Shown here one piece after another: positions 42,314 through 51,207 of a stretch of 64,000 nt of DNA. The notes beneath the pieces are model-generated. The model made no database searches. It was not told the origin of the DNA and saw only the letters and a program-made list of their open reading frames with translations. How positions within the stretch are numbered: position 1 is the first letter of the stretch; each line of letters opens with the position of its first letter. Both the position numbers and the translations under genes were made by a program. The stretch is taken from the NCBI RefSeq assembly GCF_041807905.1, contig NZ_JBGVSA010000016.1, positions 42,713-106,712 of the forward strand, in the 5' to 3' direction. This DNA is from JBGVSA01 sp041807905 (lineage in GTDB: Bacteria > Pseudomonadota > Gammaproteobacteria > Burkholderiales > Rhodocyclaceae).

Positions 42314-44689
42314 TTACGCACGCAAGTGCGCGCCGAATTTTTGCTCGGCAGCCTGAACAAGCGCGTTCATCGCTTGTTCGATTTCGGTCTCTTCCAGAGT
42401 CCGCTCAGTGTGCTGAAGCACAGCGCGCAAAGCAATGCTCTTGTGCTCCGGGTCGATTCCCTTACCCGTATAGACATCGAACACGGCAACCGAACGCACG
42501 ATCTCCGGCGCCGCAGCGCGCAGCGCTTCGACCAGTTCGCCAGCCGGCAATTTGACCGGCACCACCAACGCCAGGTCACGCGTTACGGACGGCTGGCGGG
42601 TGAGATCGCGCGCGGCCGGAACCGAAGCCTCCAGCGCGCGGGAGAGATCAAGTTCGAACACCACCGGCGCCGTGCTTAGATCGTATTTCTGCACCCACGC
42701 AGGATGCAATTCGCCCACGACGCCGATCTGCTTGCCATCGACCACCACGGCTGCGCAACGCCCCGGATGCAATGCCGGATGCGTGGCTGCCACGTAGGAT
42801 GCACGATCGCCGAGGAGCGCTTCGACATCGGCCTTGACGTCGAAGAAATCGACACGCCGCGTTGCCGTGCCCCATTGCTCCGCCACTGCCGGCCCCCACG
42901 CCAGCCCGGCGAGGCGCAAGGGCTGAGCGTAACCTTCTACCGGCACGCCTTGCGCGTCGCGCGAGAAGCAACGGCCGATTTCGAACAGGCGCACGCGGCT
43001 CGCCCGACGACGGATGTTGGTATCGAGCACGCCGATCAGCCCGCCAATGAGCGACGAGCGCATCACAGCCAACTGACTGGCAATCGGGTTGGCCAGACGG
43101 ATTGGGTCGGCATTCCCAGCGAAGTCGCGCTCCCATGCCTCTTCGACGAAGGCGAAGCTGACGATTTCCTGGTAGTCGCGCGCAGCAACGCGACGGCGCA
43201 GACGATGCGCCGGCGTGGCGCCTTCGCTTTGCGGCAACATGCGCATCGGCCCCATCGGTGGAACCGGCGGAATGTTGTCGTAGCCAAAGACGCGCGCCAC
43301 TTCTTCGATGAGGTCTTCTTCGATTTCGATGTCGAAACGGTAGCTCGGCGCCTGTACCGTAATGCGTTCGCCTGCAACTTCGGTACGCATGCCGAGGCGC
43401 TCAAAGATGGCCGCCATCTCGGCCGTGGGGATATCCACACCGATGACTTTGCGAGCACGATCGGCGCCCAGCGTCACGCGCGCGCGCACCGGCATGTCGG
43501 CGGTGCTGATCGCCTCCACCACCGCTCCCGCCTGACCACCGCAGATTTCGAGAATGAGCGCAGTTGCGCGCTCCATCGCCACGGGCGCCAGTTCAGGATC
43601 GACGCCACGCTCGAAACGATGCGAAGCATCCGACGAGAAACCCAGCGCACGGGCCCGGCCGGCAATGGCGTCCGGCTGGAAGAAGGCGCTTTCCAGGAAA
43701 ACGTTGCGGGTGTTGTCACCCACTCCGCTGGCCTCGCCGCCCATGACGCCCGCCAGTGCCAGCGGACGCGATTCGTCCGCGATCAGCAGATGATCCGGGA
43801 GCAGATCGACGACCTGTCCGTTAAGCAGCGTGATCTGTTCGCCCGCAGCCGGATGGCGCACATGAATCGCCCCCTTCAGGGTGTCATCGTCAAACGCATG
43901 CAGCGGCTGGCCGAGTTCGAGCATGACGTAGTTGGTCACATCGACGACGGCGCTGATCGAACGCACGCCACAACGCTCCAGTCGTTGGCGCATCCAGGCG
44001 GGCGTGGGGGCCTGTGTATTCACGTCGCGCAGCACCCTGCCCAGGTAACGCGGACCGGCCTTGGGAGCGTTCAACACGACTTCGCGACGAGCCTCCAGCG
44101 CAGCCGGAACTGCCTTGATCTGCGGAGCCTGCAAAGGCGTGGCCGTGAGCGCGGAGACCTCGCGCGCAACGCCCATCAGGCTCAGGCAGTCCGCACGATT
44201 GGGCGTCAGCTTGATGGTGATGAGCTTGTCGTCGAGCGACAGGTACTGACGCACGTCGGTGCCGACGGGCGCGTCTTCCGGCAGCACCATCAGACCTCCG
44301 TGGTCTTCGTCCAGGCCCAGTTCGCGCGACGAACACATCATGCCGAACGATTCAACGCCACGCAGCTTGGCGGCCTTGATGTCAAAACCCGGCAGCTTGG
44401 CGCCGACCCTGGCGCACGGTGCCTTCATGCCGGCGAACACGTTCGGTGCGCCGCAGACGATCTGTTGCAGTTCACCCGTGCCGATGTCGACCGCGCAGAC
44501 CTTGAGCTTGTCAGCGTTGGGGTGCTTTTCGAACGAAACGATCTGCGCGACGACAACACCCGAAAAATCGGGCGCCACGGGCGAGACTTCTTCCACTTCC
44601 AGCCCGGCCATGGTCAGCAGGTGACACAGCGCATCCGAATCGAGCGCCGGATTGACCAGGGAACGCAACCACTGTTCAGAAAACTGCAT
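42314..44689 (-). CDS. pheT: Phenylalanyl-tRNA synthetase, beta subunit
   Basis: A 791-residue cytoplasmic subunit, the usual length. Domains in order: N-terminal tRNA-binding EMAP-like domain (about 40-150; VVVAQIVSFEKHPNADKLKVC), B3/B4 editing domain (about 210-400; VDVTNYVMLELGQPLHAFD), B5, and the C-terminal FDX-ACB domain (about 695-790; LTRQPSVTRDLALVVP). It forms the alpha2-beta2 enzyme with PheS, whose gene ends nine bases upstream. Confidence 0.97.
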   Translation of the reverse strand: MQFSEQWLRSLVNPALDSDALCHLLTMAGLEVEEVSPVAPDFSGVVVAQIVSFEKHPNADKLKVCAVDIGTGELQQIVCGAPNVFAGMKAPCARVGAKLPGFDIKAAKLRGVESFGMMCSSRELGLDEDHGGLMVLPEDAPVGTDVRQYLSLDDKLITIKLTPNRADCLSLMGVAREVSALTATPLQAPQIKAVPAALEARREVVLNAPKAGPRYLGRVLRDVNTQAPTPAWMRQRLERCGVRSISAVVDVTNYVMLELGQPLHAFDDDTLKGAIHVRHPAAGEQITLLNGQVVDLLPDHLLIADESRPLALAGVMGGEASGVGDNTRNVFLESAFFQPDAIAGRARALGFSSDASHRFERGVDPELAPVAMERATALILEICGGQAGAVVEAISTADMPVRARVTLGADRARKVIGVDIPTAEMAAIFERLGMRTEVAGERITVQAPSYRFDIEIEEDLIEEVARVFGYDNIPPVPPMGPMRMLPQSEGATPAHRLRRRVAARDYQEIVSFAFVEEAWERDFAGNADPIRLANPIASQLAVMRSSLIGGLIGVLDTNIRRRASRVRLFEIGRCFSRDAQGVPVEGYAQPLRLAGLAWGPAVAEQWGTATRRVDFFDVKADVEALLGDRASYVAATHPALHPGRCAAVVVDGKQIGVVGELHPAWVQKYDLSTAPVVFELDLSRALEASVPAARDLTRQPSVTRDLALVVPVKLPAGELVEALRAAAPEIVRSVAVFDVYTGKGIDPEHKSIALRAVLQHTERTLEETEIEQAMNALVQAAEQKFGAHLRA

Positions 44690-44698
44690 GACGAATGA

Positions 44699-45733
44699 CT
44701 ACTCGGAAAATTGGGAAAGGAACCGCAGGTCGTTCTCGAAGAACTGACGCAGGTCGTTCACGCCGTAGCGGAGCATCGTGAGGCGATCGAGGCCCATGCC
44801 GAAAGCAAAGCCCGTGTATTTCTCCGGATCGATGCCGCCGAAGCGCAGCACATTTGGATGCACCATGCCGCAACCGGAGATCTCTAGCCAGCGCCCCTTG
44901 TTCGGGCCGGTCATGAATGCAAAATCGATCTCGGCCGAAGGCTCGGTGAAGGGGAAGAAAGATGGCCGCAGGCGCACCTGCAGTTCTTCGGTTTCGAAAA
45001 ACCGCTGCAGGAAATCAATGATCACGCCCTTCATGCCGGCGAAGGAGATGTCCTTGCCGACCCACAGCCCTTCCACCTGGTGGAACATGGGCGAGTGCGT
45101 GGCGTCGGAATCGACGCGGTATACGCGGCCCGGCGCAATGATGCGCAGATCGGGCATCACGTCCTTGCCTGCATGCAGCTTGGCATGCGCCTGCATGGCG
45201 CGGATCTGTACCGGGCTGGTATGCGTGCGCAGCAGCACGTTCTCGCCGTTCTGCAGGTAGAACGTGTCGTGCATGGAACGCGCGGGGTGGTTTTCGGGCG
45301 TGTTGAGCGCCGTGAAGTTGTACCAGTCGGTCTCGATTTCCGGGCCGTCTGCCACTTCAAAACCGATGGAATGGAACAGGGTCTCGTAACGCTCTTGCGT
45401 GCGCGTGACCGGATGCAGGCCGCCGTGGCCGGCGCCGCGCCCCGGCAAGGTCACGTCCAGCGCTTCGGCCGCGAGTTGTTGTTCGAGGGCGGCGGTGCGT
45501 AACGCATCGCGGCGCGCCTCAAGTGCAGCTTCTACGGCAGTCTTGCAGGCATTGATCTCGGCACCGGCGGCACGACGCGCCTCCGCATCGAGCTTGCCCA
45601 GACCTTTGAGCAGTTCAGTGATCTGACCGCTCTTGCCCAGGAACAGAGCCTTGGCCTGTTCCAGTGCGTTGCTATCGGTTGCCTGCGCAAACGCCGTTTG
45701 CGCCTGCAGGAGAATCTCGTCAAGTTGACTCAC
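44699..45733 (-). CDS. pheS: Phenylalanyl-tRNA synthetase, alpha subunit
   Basis: Catalytic subunit of 344 residues. Motifs: LFLGKSGQITELLKGLG near the N-terminal coiled coil, DVTLPGRG, GPEIETDWYNFTALNTPENHPARS, motif 2 region RVYRVDSDATHSPMFHQVEGL, PSFFPFTEPSAEID, and motif 3 GFAFGMGLDRLTMLRYGV. The track-opening TTG at 45745 has no spacing-correct ribosome binding site, whereas GTG at 45733 follows GCGAGG, so I place the start there (MSQLDEILLQ). Upstream lies a highly structured leader. Confidence 0.93.
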   Translation of the reverse strand: MSQLDEILLQAQTAFAQATDSNALEQAKALFLGKSGQITELLKGLGKLDAEARRAAGAEINACKTAVEAALEARRDALRTAALEQQLAAEALDVTLPGRGAGHGGLHPVTRTQERYETLFHSIGFEVADGPEIETDWYNFTALNTPENHPARSMHDTFYLQNGENVLLRTHTSPVQIRAMQAHAKLHAGKDVMPDLRIIAPGRVYRVDSDATHSPMFHQVEGLWVGKDISFAGMKGVIIDFLQRFFETEELQVRLRPSFFPFTEPSAEIDFAFMTGPNKGRWLEISGCGMVHPNVLRFGGIDPEKYTGFAFGMGLDRLTMLRYGVNDLRQFFENDLRFLSQFSE

Positions 45734-45761
45734 GACGCCTCGCAACTTCTTTAGGTTTCAA

Positions 45762-45926
45762 CGCAAAATCGCAAATTGCCGGTGCGATGTACTTCGCCTG
45801 GGGCAACCAAAGCCGCCCACTTTTGAAGTACCTGATGGTGCCCTTCCGATATCGGAGATGCCCCATCGAGACATTTTCGGGCCCGCAGCGTCTGCGGTCA
45901 TGCAAATTGCAACTTGCGATTTTGCG
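45762..45926 (-). ncRNA. Nested-hairpin element between rplT and pheS (putative leader RNA)
   Basis: Outer arms of 18 bases at 45762-45779 and 45909-45926 pair with one mismatch. Inside are three more hairpins: GTACTTC/GAAGTAC (45789-45795 with 45825-45831), a stem ATGG.GC/GC.CCAT around the palindrome CCGATATCGG (45835-45866), and CCGCAG/CTGCGG (45883-45888 with 45892-45897). The layout is a multi-branched fold of about 165 nucleotides just upstream of pheS. It may be a pheST leader that controls translation or transcription, or a dispersed palindromic repeat. The strand is assumed from pheS. Confidence 0.5.
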
Positions 45927-45963
45927 CTCTTCCCCACGGACGCTCCGCGGGAAAAACAAGAGC

Positions 45964-45991
45964 AAAAAAAAGGAGGCTGAGCCTCCTTTTT
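45964..45991 (-). terminator. Terminator after rplT
   Basis: Stem GGAGGC/GCCTCC around TGA, with eight T on the minus strand. It lies just downstream of the rplT stop, so pheST may be transcribed partly from its own promoter or by read-through. Confidence 0.8.
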
Positions 45992-46006
45992 CCCAGCCTG
46001 TGTGAC

Positions 46007-46366
46007 TTAGGCGGAAAGCTGAGCTTTCGCCTGGGCGGCCAGAGCCGCAAAAGCCGGCTTGTCGAACACGGCCAGATCGGCCAGAACCTTGCGGTCGATG
46101 TCGATCGAAGCCTTCTTCAGGCCGTTCATGAAACGGCTGTACGTCAGGCCGACTTCGCGGGATGCCGCATTGATACGAGCAATCCACAGCGAGCGGAACT
46201 GGCGCTTGCGCTGACGGCGGTCACGATATGCATATTGACCAGCCTTCATCACCGCCTGCTTGGCGATGCGATATACGTTTTTCCGACGACCGCGGTAACC
46301 CTTGGCCTGATCAAGAACCTTCTTGTGACGGGCGCGTGCCGTTACACCACGTTTGACGCGAGGCAT
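46007..46366 (-). CDS. rplT: 50S ribosomal protein L20
   Basis: A 119-residue basic ribosomal protein of normal length. It starts MPRVKRGVTARARHKKVLDQAKGYRGRR and has the typical YAYRDRRQRKRQFRSLWIARINAASRE, binding 23S rRNA early in 50S assembly. In enterobacteria L20 represses rpmI-rplT translation by binding its own mRNA. Here the gene is 16 bases after rpmI, so coupled expression is likely. Confidence 0.98.
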   Translation of the reverse strand: MPRVKRGVTARARHKKVLDQAKGYRGRRKNVYRIAKQAVMKAGQYAYRDRRQRKRQFRSLWIARINAASREVGLTYSRFMNGLKKASIDIDRKVLADLAVFDKPAFAALAAQAKAQLSA

Positions 46367-46382
46367 GTGATATCTCCTTTAA

Positions 46383-46580
46383 TCAAGCGTAGGGCATCAT
46401 CGCGTGGATGCGTGCCGTGTCAGTGCTGTGAACACTGGTCATGCCGCGCAGCTGACGCTTCGACTTGGTGGTTTTCTTGGTCAGAATGTGGCGCTTGAAC
46501 GCTTGCGAGCGCTTCACGCTGCCACCCGAGCGGATCTTGAACCGCTTGGCGGCCCCGCTCTTGGTCTTCATCTTCGGCAT
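46383..46580 (-). CDS. rpmI: 50S ribosomal protein L35
   Basis: A 65-residue basic protein, MPKMKTKSGAAKRFKIRSGG at the N-terminus, followed by VKRSQAFKRHILTKKTTKSKRQLRG. The start at 46580 is set by family length; the open frame continues upstream to 46652 without similarity. Its place between infC and rplT is canonical. Confidence 0.97.
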   Translation of the reverse strand: MPKMKTKSGAAKRFKIRSGGSVKRSQAFKRHILTKKTTKSKRQLRGMTSVHSTDTARIHAMMPYA

Positions 46581-46725
46581 TGCTAACTCCGATTTTTTTG
46601 CCATGACGGTCGGTGGCCCCGCACTGGGACACTTGAACGACCAGACCATCACTTGTTTTGCAGCCTTTGACCACGCATTTCAGCGTGACCCGGATGGCTG
46701 CGCTCCGAATTCAATCAACGCGCAC

Positions 46726-47247
46726 TCAGTGCTTCTTCTTCGGCGCGACGACCATGATCATCTGCCGGCCTTCAAGCTTCGGGAACTGCTCCACCGCGGC
46801 ATGCTCGTCGAGATCGGCCTTGATCCGTTCGAGCAGGCGGATACCGAATTCCTGGTGGGCCATTTCGCGACCACGGAAGCGCAGGGTTACTTTCACCTTG
46901 TCGCCATCGGCCAGGAAGCGCGTCATGTTGCGCAGCTTGATGTTGTAGTCGTTGTCGTCAGTACCGGGACGGAATTTGACTTCCTTCAGCTGGATCTGCT
47001 TCTGCTTCAGCTTGGCCTCGTGAGCGCGCTTGGCCTCCTGGTACTTGAACTTGCCATAGTCCATGAGGCGACAAACGGGCGGGCGGGCCTGCGGAGCGAT
47101 CTCCACGAGGTCCACGCCGGCTTCTTCAGCCATAGCCAGCGCCTGATGGGTCGGCACGATGCCGAGCTGTTCATTGTCCTGACCTACGAGGCGCACCTCG
47201 GCAACGCCGATTTCCCGATTGATGCGCTGCGACTTTTCCTGAGCGAT
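46726..47247 (-). CDS. infC: Translation initiation factor IF-3 with ATC start codon
   Basis: A 173-residue factor that binds the 30S subunit and checks start-codon pairing. Family motifs: INREIGVAEVRLVGQDNEQLGIVPT at the N-terminus, ARPPVCRLMDYGKFKYQEAK near 60-80, and KVTLRFRGREMAHQEFGIRLLERI. No ATG, GTG or TTG in frame gives a full N-terminus. An ATC at 47247 preceded by CGGAGA restores IAQEKSQRINREIG, which matches the family start. Rare start codons in infC are a known device: IF-3 discriminates against them and so limits its own synthesis. The first usable canonical codon (GTG, 47196) would cut 17 conserved residues. Confidence 0.95.
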   Translation of the reverse strand: MAQEKSQRINREIGVAEVRLVGQDNEQLGIVPTHQALAMAEEAGVDLVEIAPQARPPVCRLMDYGKFKYQEAKRAHEAKLKQKQIQLKEVKFRPGTDDNDYNIKLRNMTRFLADGDKVKVTLRFRGREMAHQEFGIRLLERIKADLDEHAAVEQFPKLEGRQMIMVVAPKKKH

Positions 47248-47273
47248 GGTTCGGTTCTCCGAAAAAATAAAAA

Positions 47274-49190
47274 TCAGACCGTGCCGCTGCGTTGTTCGAC
47301 TTCGCGTCGCAGCCGCTCGATCAACTCTTCAATGGGCATTTGCCCCAGATCCTGTCCGCCGCGCGCACGCACGGCTACGAGTCCAGCCGCCTTCTCTTTC
47401 TCGCCGGCGACCAGCAGGTAGGGCAGCTTTTGCAAGCTATGTTCGCGAATTTTATAGGTAATTTTCTCGTTTCGCAAATCACGCTCGACGCGCAACCCTG
47501 CTGCAACCATCGCATCGGCCACATGATCGACGTAATCGGCCTGCGATTCGGAGATGTTCATCACCACCGCCTGGACCGGCGACAGCCACATCGGGAAGGC
47601 GCCGCCATAGTTCTCGATGAGAATACCGAGGAAGCGTTCCAGCGAACCGAGGATCGCGCGGTGCAGCATGACCGGGCGCTTGCGGGAGTTATCCTCCGCC
47701 ACGTACTCGGCATCCAGACGCTCCGGCAGCACGAAGTCGAGCTGGATGGTGCCGCACTGCCACGAACGCCCCAGGGCGTCCTTGATGTGGTATTCGACCT
47801 TGGGACCATAGAACGCACCCTCACCCGGCAACTCCTCCCACTCTTTGCCCGAAGCACGCAGCGCCGCACGCAGGCCATCCTCGGCCTTGTCCCAGACTTC
47901 GTTCGAGCCGGCGCGCTTTTCGGGGCGCAAAGCCAGCTTGACCGCGACGTCATGGAAGCCGAAGTCCTTGTAAACACTCATCAGAAGCTCATCGAACGCA
48001 CGCGCTTCGCCTTCGATCTGGTCTTCAGTACAGAAGATGTGTGCGTCGTCCTGGACGAAACCACGAACGCGCATCAGCCCATGCAGCGCTCCGGACGGCT
48101 CATTGCGATGGCACGAGCCGAACTCGGCCAGGCGGATCGGCAGATCGCGATACGAACGCAGGCCGTGATTGAAGATCTGGATGTGCCCCGGACAGTTCAT
48201 CGGCTTCACGGCGTAGTCGCGTTTTTCGGACTCTGTCGTGAACATGTTGTCGCGGTAGTTTTCCCAGTGGCCCGAGCGCTCCCACAGCGTGCGATCCATG
48301 ATCTGAGGTGTGCGCACTTCCTGGTAGCCCGACGCGTTGAGGCGGCCGCGCATGTATTGCTCGACTTGCTGCCACAGCGTCCAACCCTTCGAGTGCCAGA
48401 ACACCATGCCGGGCGCTTCGTCCTGCATATGGAACAGGTCGAGTTGCTTTCCGAGACGGCGATGGTCTCGCTTTTCAGCCTCTTCCAGCATGTGCAGATA
48501 GGCATCGAGCTCTTCCTTCTTGGCCCATGCAGTGCCGTAAATCCGCTGGAGCTGCTCGTTCTTCGCGTCGCCGCGCCAATAGGCGCCGGCCACCTTCATC
48601 AGCTTGAAGAATTTCAGACGCCCCGTCGATGGCACGTGCGGGCCGCGGCACAGGTCGGTGAAATCACCCTCCCGGTACAGCGAAATCGTCTGATCGGCCG
48701 GAATGCTGCTGATGATTTCGGCCTTGTAATGCTCACCAATGCCCTTGAAGAATTCGACCGCGTCGTCGCGAGCCCATTCTTCGCGAAAAACCTGGATATC
48801 GCGCTTGGCCAATTCCCCCATGCGCTTTTCGATGGCCGCCAGATCTTCGGGCGTAAAGGGACGCGAATAGGCGAAGTCATAGTAGAAGCCGTTTTCGATC
48901 ACCGGACCGATCGTCACCTGCGCCTCGGGGAACAGTTCCTTGACGGCATACGCCAGCAAGTGAGCCGTGGAGTGCCGGATGACGTCAAGACCGTCGGCAT
49001 CCTTGTCGGTGACGATCGACAACGCCGCATCGCGGTCGATCACATAGGACGCATCGACCAGTTTGCCATCGACTTTGCCGGCGATGGCCGCACGCGCCAG
49101 GCCGGTCCCGATGGAAGCAGCGATGTCGTAGACCGAAATCGGCGCATCGAATGCGCGGACGGAACCGTCAGGAAGCGTGATGTTAGGCAT
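47274..49190 (-). CDS. thrS: Threonyl-tRNA synthetase
   Basis: A 638-residue class II synthetase, usual length. Domains in order: TGS (about 1-62; PNITLPDGSVRAFDAPISVYDIA), editing/second additional domain (about 65-225; RHSTAHLLAYAVKELFP, GDFTDLCRGPHVPSTG), catalytic core (about 245-535; motif 2 FGSCHRNEPSGALHGLMRVRGFVQDDAHIFC, motif 3 HRAILGSLERFLGILIENY), and the anticodon-binding domain at the C-terminus. Start at 49190 is chosen from the TGS beginning. infC follows 26 bases downstream. Confidence 0.97.
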   Translation of the reverse strand: MPNITLPDGSVRAFDAPISVYDIAASIGTGLARAAIAGKVDGKLVDASYVIDRDAALSIVTDKDADGLDVIRHSTAHLLAYAVKELFPEAQVTIGPVIENGFYYDFAYSRPFTPEDLAAIEKRMGELAKRDIQVFREEWARDDAVEFFKGIGEHYKAEIISSIPADQTISLYREGDFTDLCRGPHVPSTGRLKFFKLMKVAGAYWRGDAKNEQLQRIYGTAWAKKEELDAYLHMLEEAEKRDHRRLGKQLDLFHMQDEAPGMVFWHSKGWTLWQQVEQYMRGRLNASGYQEVRTPQIMDRTLWERSGHWENYRDNMFTTESEKRDYAVKPMNCPGHIQIFNHGLRSYRDLPIRLAEFGSCHRNEPSGALHGLMRVRGFVQDDAHIFCTEDQIEGEARAFDELLMSVYKDFGFHDVAVKLALRPEKRAGSNEVWDKAEDGLRAALRASGKEWEELPGEGAFYGPKVEYHIKDALGRSWQCGTIQLDFVLPERLDAEYVAEDNSRKRPVMLHRAILGSLERFLGILIENYGGAFPMWLSPVQAVVMNISESQADYVDHVADAMVAAGLRVERDLRNEKITYKIREHSLQKLPYLLVAGEKEKAAGLVAVRARGGQDLGQMPIEELIERLRREVEQRSGTV

Positions 49191-49218
49191 GGCGTTTGGC
49201 TTTGGGCGCTGAATGGGC

Positions 49219-49249
49219 AAAAAAAAAGTGCGGACAAGCCGCACTTTTT
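49219..49249 (-). terminator. Terminator between tRNA-Val and thrS
   Basis: Stem AAAAAGTGCGG/CCGCACTTTTT around ACAAG, with nine T on the minus strand. It terminates the tRNA transcript or acts as an attenuator ahead of thrS. Confidence 0.8.
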
Positions 49250-49348
49250 CTTTTCTTCAGGAAACGAAGTTTCAAAAAACTATTCGGCTTGATGAAAGAT
49301 TATCGCCGCGTCGTAGTTCGAAACATTTGAAAACTCCGTCTTCAAATT

Positions 49349-49425
49349 TGGTAGGCGCGATTGGACTCGAACCAACGACCCCCACCATGTCAAGGTGGTG
49401 CTCTAACCAGCTGAGCTACGCGCCT
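49349..49425 (-). tRNA. tRNA-Val (GAC anticodon)
   Basis: 77 nucleotides including an encoded CCA. Acceptor arm AGGCGCG/CGCGCCT, D arm GCTC-AGCTGGTTA-GAGC, anticodon arm CCACC-TTGACAT-GGTGG with anticodon GAC, and T arm with GGTTCGAGT. Discriminator A is followed by CCA. It lies upstream of thrS on the same strand, a common place in Burkholderiales. Confidence 0.97.
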
Positions 49426-49520
49426 GAAGAGCTGCGCATTATAGAGAAGTCTTCATCGATTGCAAAGCTTTTTCGCGACGACAATTAAATCTGCAGCGCA
49501 CTGCCTCCACCCCGCGGGCT

Positions 49521-50051
49521 TCAAAGACTTTCCACCAGGTCGCCATGTTCGGCGCGTAGCACTTCCTCCACCTGTTTCTTTTGTGCCGACGAAACCGGGT
49601 GCGTCACCACGGCCCAACGCCCGCTGGCTGAACCCCATCGTACTTTCTCGATCACCATGTCGTGATCGGGGCGCAGCGACACGAAACCGCCGACCATCAT
49701 GCCGAAGAACAGGCCAAGCACGGCCAGTATCAATACGCTCCGGCCAGGATTCTGGGCAAAGAGAGCCAAATCGGCCTGCTGCAGTGCGATTGCCAGCAAC
49801 ACGCCCATTACCAGCCCAACGGCGCCCAGCACGACATGCGTGCGGATCAAGGTATGGGCGATACCGGTCTGCTCGGGCTCAAGCTTTGCGTCGAATGCCG
49901 GGTCCGCCGGCGCAACCAGCTTCACCTGGCCGGCCTGCATGCTGCTTGCACTTTGTACATGCTCGGCGGCACGGCGCGCCGACTCCAGGTTATCGAACAA
50001 GGCCGCAACGATCGTGAGCGAACGCTCACCGAAGAGCATCGACAGACTCAT
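49521..50051 (-). CDS. YflT/stress-17M-like membrane protein
   Basis: A 176-residue protein. The N-terminal half (about 10-70) resembles the general-stress 17M fold, with LTIVAALFDNLESARRAAEHVQ. Two hydrophobic segments follow (about 85-100 and 115-135; VVLGAVGLVMGVLLAIAL and VLILAVLGLFFGMMVGGFV), and the C-terminus is hydrophilic (RWAVVTHPVSSAQKKQVEEVL). The start at 50051 follows AAGGAGG. It is one of two genes of this type around the GTPase gene. Function unknown; probably stress or membrane-related. Confidence 0.72.
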   Translation of the reverse strand: MSLSMLFGERSLTIVAALFDNLESARRAAEHVQSASSMQAGQVKLVAPADPAFDAKLEPEQTGIAHTLIRTHVVLGAVGLVMGVLLAIALQQADLALFAQNPGRSVLILAVLGLFFGMMVGGFVSLRPDHDMVIEKVRWGSASGRWAVVTHPVSSAQKKQVEEVLRAEHGDLVESL

Positions 50052-50182
50052 TACTCGTCCCTCCTTCCCGCGGTTGAACACCACCTGCCCCCAATATGGG
50101 CAGAGTGACGCGGGAATGGCGTCGGACAAGCGACGAGGATATGCCGGTATGCGACCTACACGGCGACACCCATGGCGCCGGA

Positions 50183-51085
50183 CTATTCGTCGCCCGCCGA
50201 AGACAGGAGGGCCGCACGGGCCGCCGCATGGGCCGCCAGCATGGCAGCGCGCGACGCGGGCGACTCGAGACTAATGCGGCCGAGGACGCCGGTACGATAA
50301 TCGGTGAGCAGAATGAGGGAGGATTTCTCCAGATCGAGGCCACCGCCCTTGATACGGCAGCCGCGGCGCTTGGCGATCGCTTCGACCAGGGCCACGCCGT
50401 CCATGCCCGCAACGTCGATGCCATAGCGCCTGGACAGCAGTTCGCCATAGCGCGCCAGCAACATGTCGCCCAAGTGCGCAGCCACCTCTTCTTCAATCAC
50501 GGCATTGCGCCCGATGGCATGGCTGGCCGCCAGCATGTAGCCATCGGCGTCGAATTCGATCTTCGGCCACATCATTCCGGGCGTGTCGGTCAGCGTCATG
50601 TTATTGCCCAGGTCCAGGCTTTGCTGGGACTTGGTGACGGCCGGCTCGTCCCCGACTGCCGCCACGCGGCGCTTGAGCAGCGCATTCATGAGGGTCGACT
50701 TGCCCACGTTGGGGATGCCCATGATCATCATCCGCAGAGGCTTCGTGCCGTCATTGCGATGAGGCGCCAAGGCGCGACACAAAGCAGGAATGCGCGCGAC
50801 GTCTGCGGGCTTTTTGGCAGACAACGCCACGGCCTTCACGCCCGCTTGGGCATCATAGTGCGCCAGCCACTGCGCGGTGATTTCCGGATCGGCCACATCG
50901 GCCTTGTTGAGCACCTTGAGGCATGGGCGCTGACGCGCCAGGCGCAACTCTCGAATCATTGGATTGCTGCTCGCCTCGGGCAGGCGCGCGTCGCACACCT
51001 CGATCACGAGATCGATGCGCTCCATCGTTTCGGCCGCTTTCTTGCGCGCCGAAGTCATATGCCCGGGGAACCACTGGATCGACAT
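50183..51085 (-). CDS. rbgA: YlqF/RbgA-like ribosome biogenesis GTPase
   Basis: A 300-residue circularly permuted GTPase. The order of motifs is G4 (NKADVAD near residue 65) before G1 (GIPNVGKSTLM near 122) and G3 (DTPGMMWPK near 170), diagnostic for the YlqF/YjeQ/YawG group. IQWFPGHMTSARKKA at the N-terminus marks the RbgA/YlqF branch. It acts in 50S assembly in Bacillus. Start at 51085 is chosen because the upstream in-frame residues lack similarity. The gene is divergent from the next stress-type gene. Confidence 0.9.
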   Translation of the reverse strand: MSIQWFPGHMTSARKKAAETMERIDLVIEVCDARLPEASSNPMIRELRLARQRPCLKVLNKADVADPEITAQWLAHYDAQAGVKAVALSAKKPADVARIPALCRALAPHRNDGTKPLRMMIMGIPNVGKSTLMNALLKRRVAAVGDEPAVTKSQQSLDLGNNMTLTDTPGMMWPKIEFDADGYMLAASHAIGRNAVIEEEVAAHLGDMLLARYGELLSRRYGIDVAGMDGVALVEAIAKRRGCRIKGGGLDLEKSSLILLTDYRTGVLGRISLESPASRAAMLAAHAAARAALLSSAGDE

Positions 51086-51207
51086 AGTTGCTGCTGTTCG
51101 AGCTGAAAAGCCGACTATGGTACAGAAGAGAGCCTGATTCACCGCATCGCACATTTGCGCGTTGCGGTTCAGGCGCAGCCCTGAGTTTTCGACAAAGGAG
51201 ATCCATC

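Noticed and set aside
42704..44698. Plus-strand frame of 664 codons opposite pheT
   Set aside because: Antisense to pheT; composition rich in Arg and His with no recognisable motif.
45720..45866. 48-codon frame beginning MGHLRYRKG before pheS, as a possible leader peptide
   Set aside because: It overlaps the pheS start out of frame, has only two Phe codons, and is explained by the structured element. No ribosome binding site is evident.
47292..49292. Plus-strand frame of 666 codons opposite thrS
   Set aside because: Antisense to thrS over its full length; it is a codon-bias artefact.
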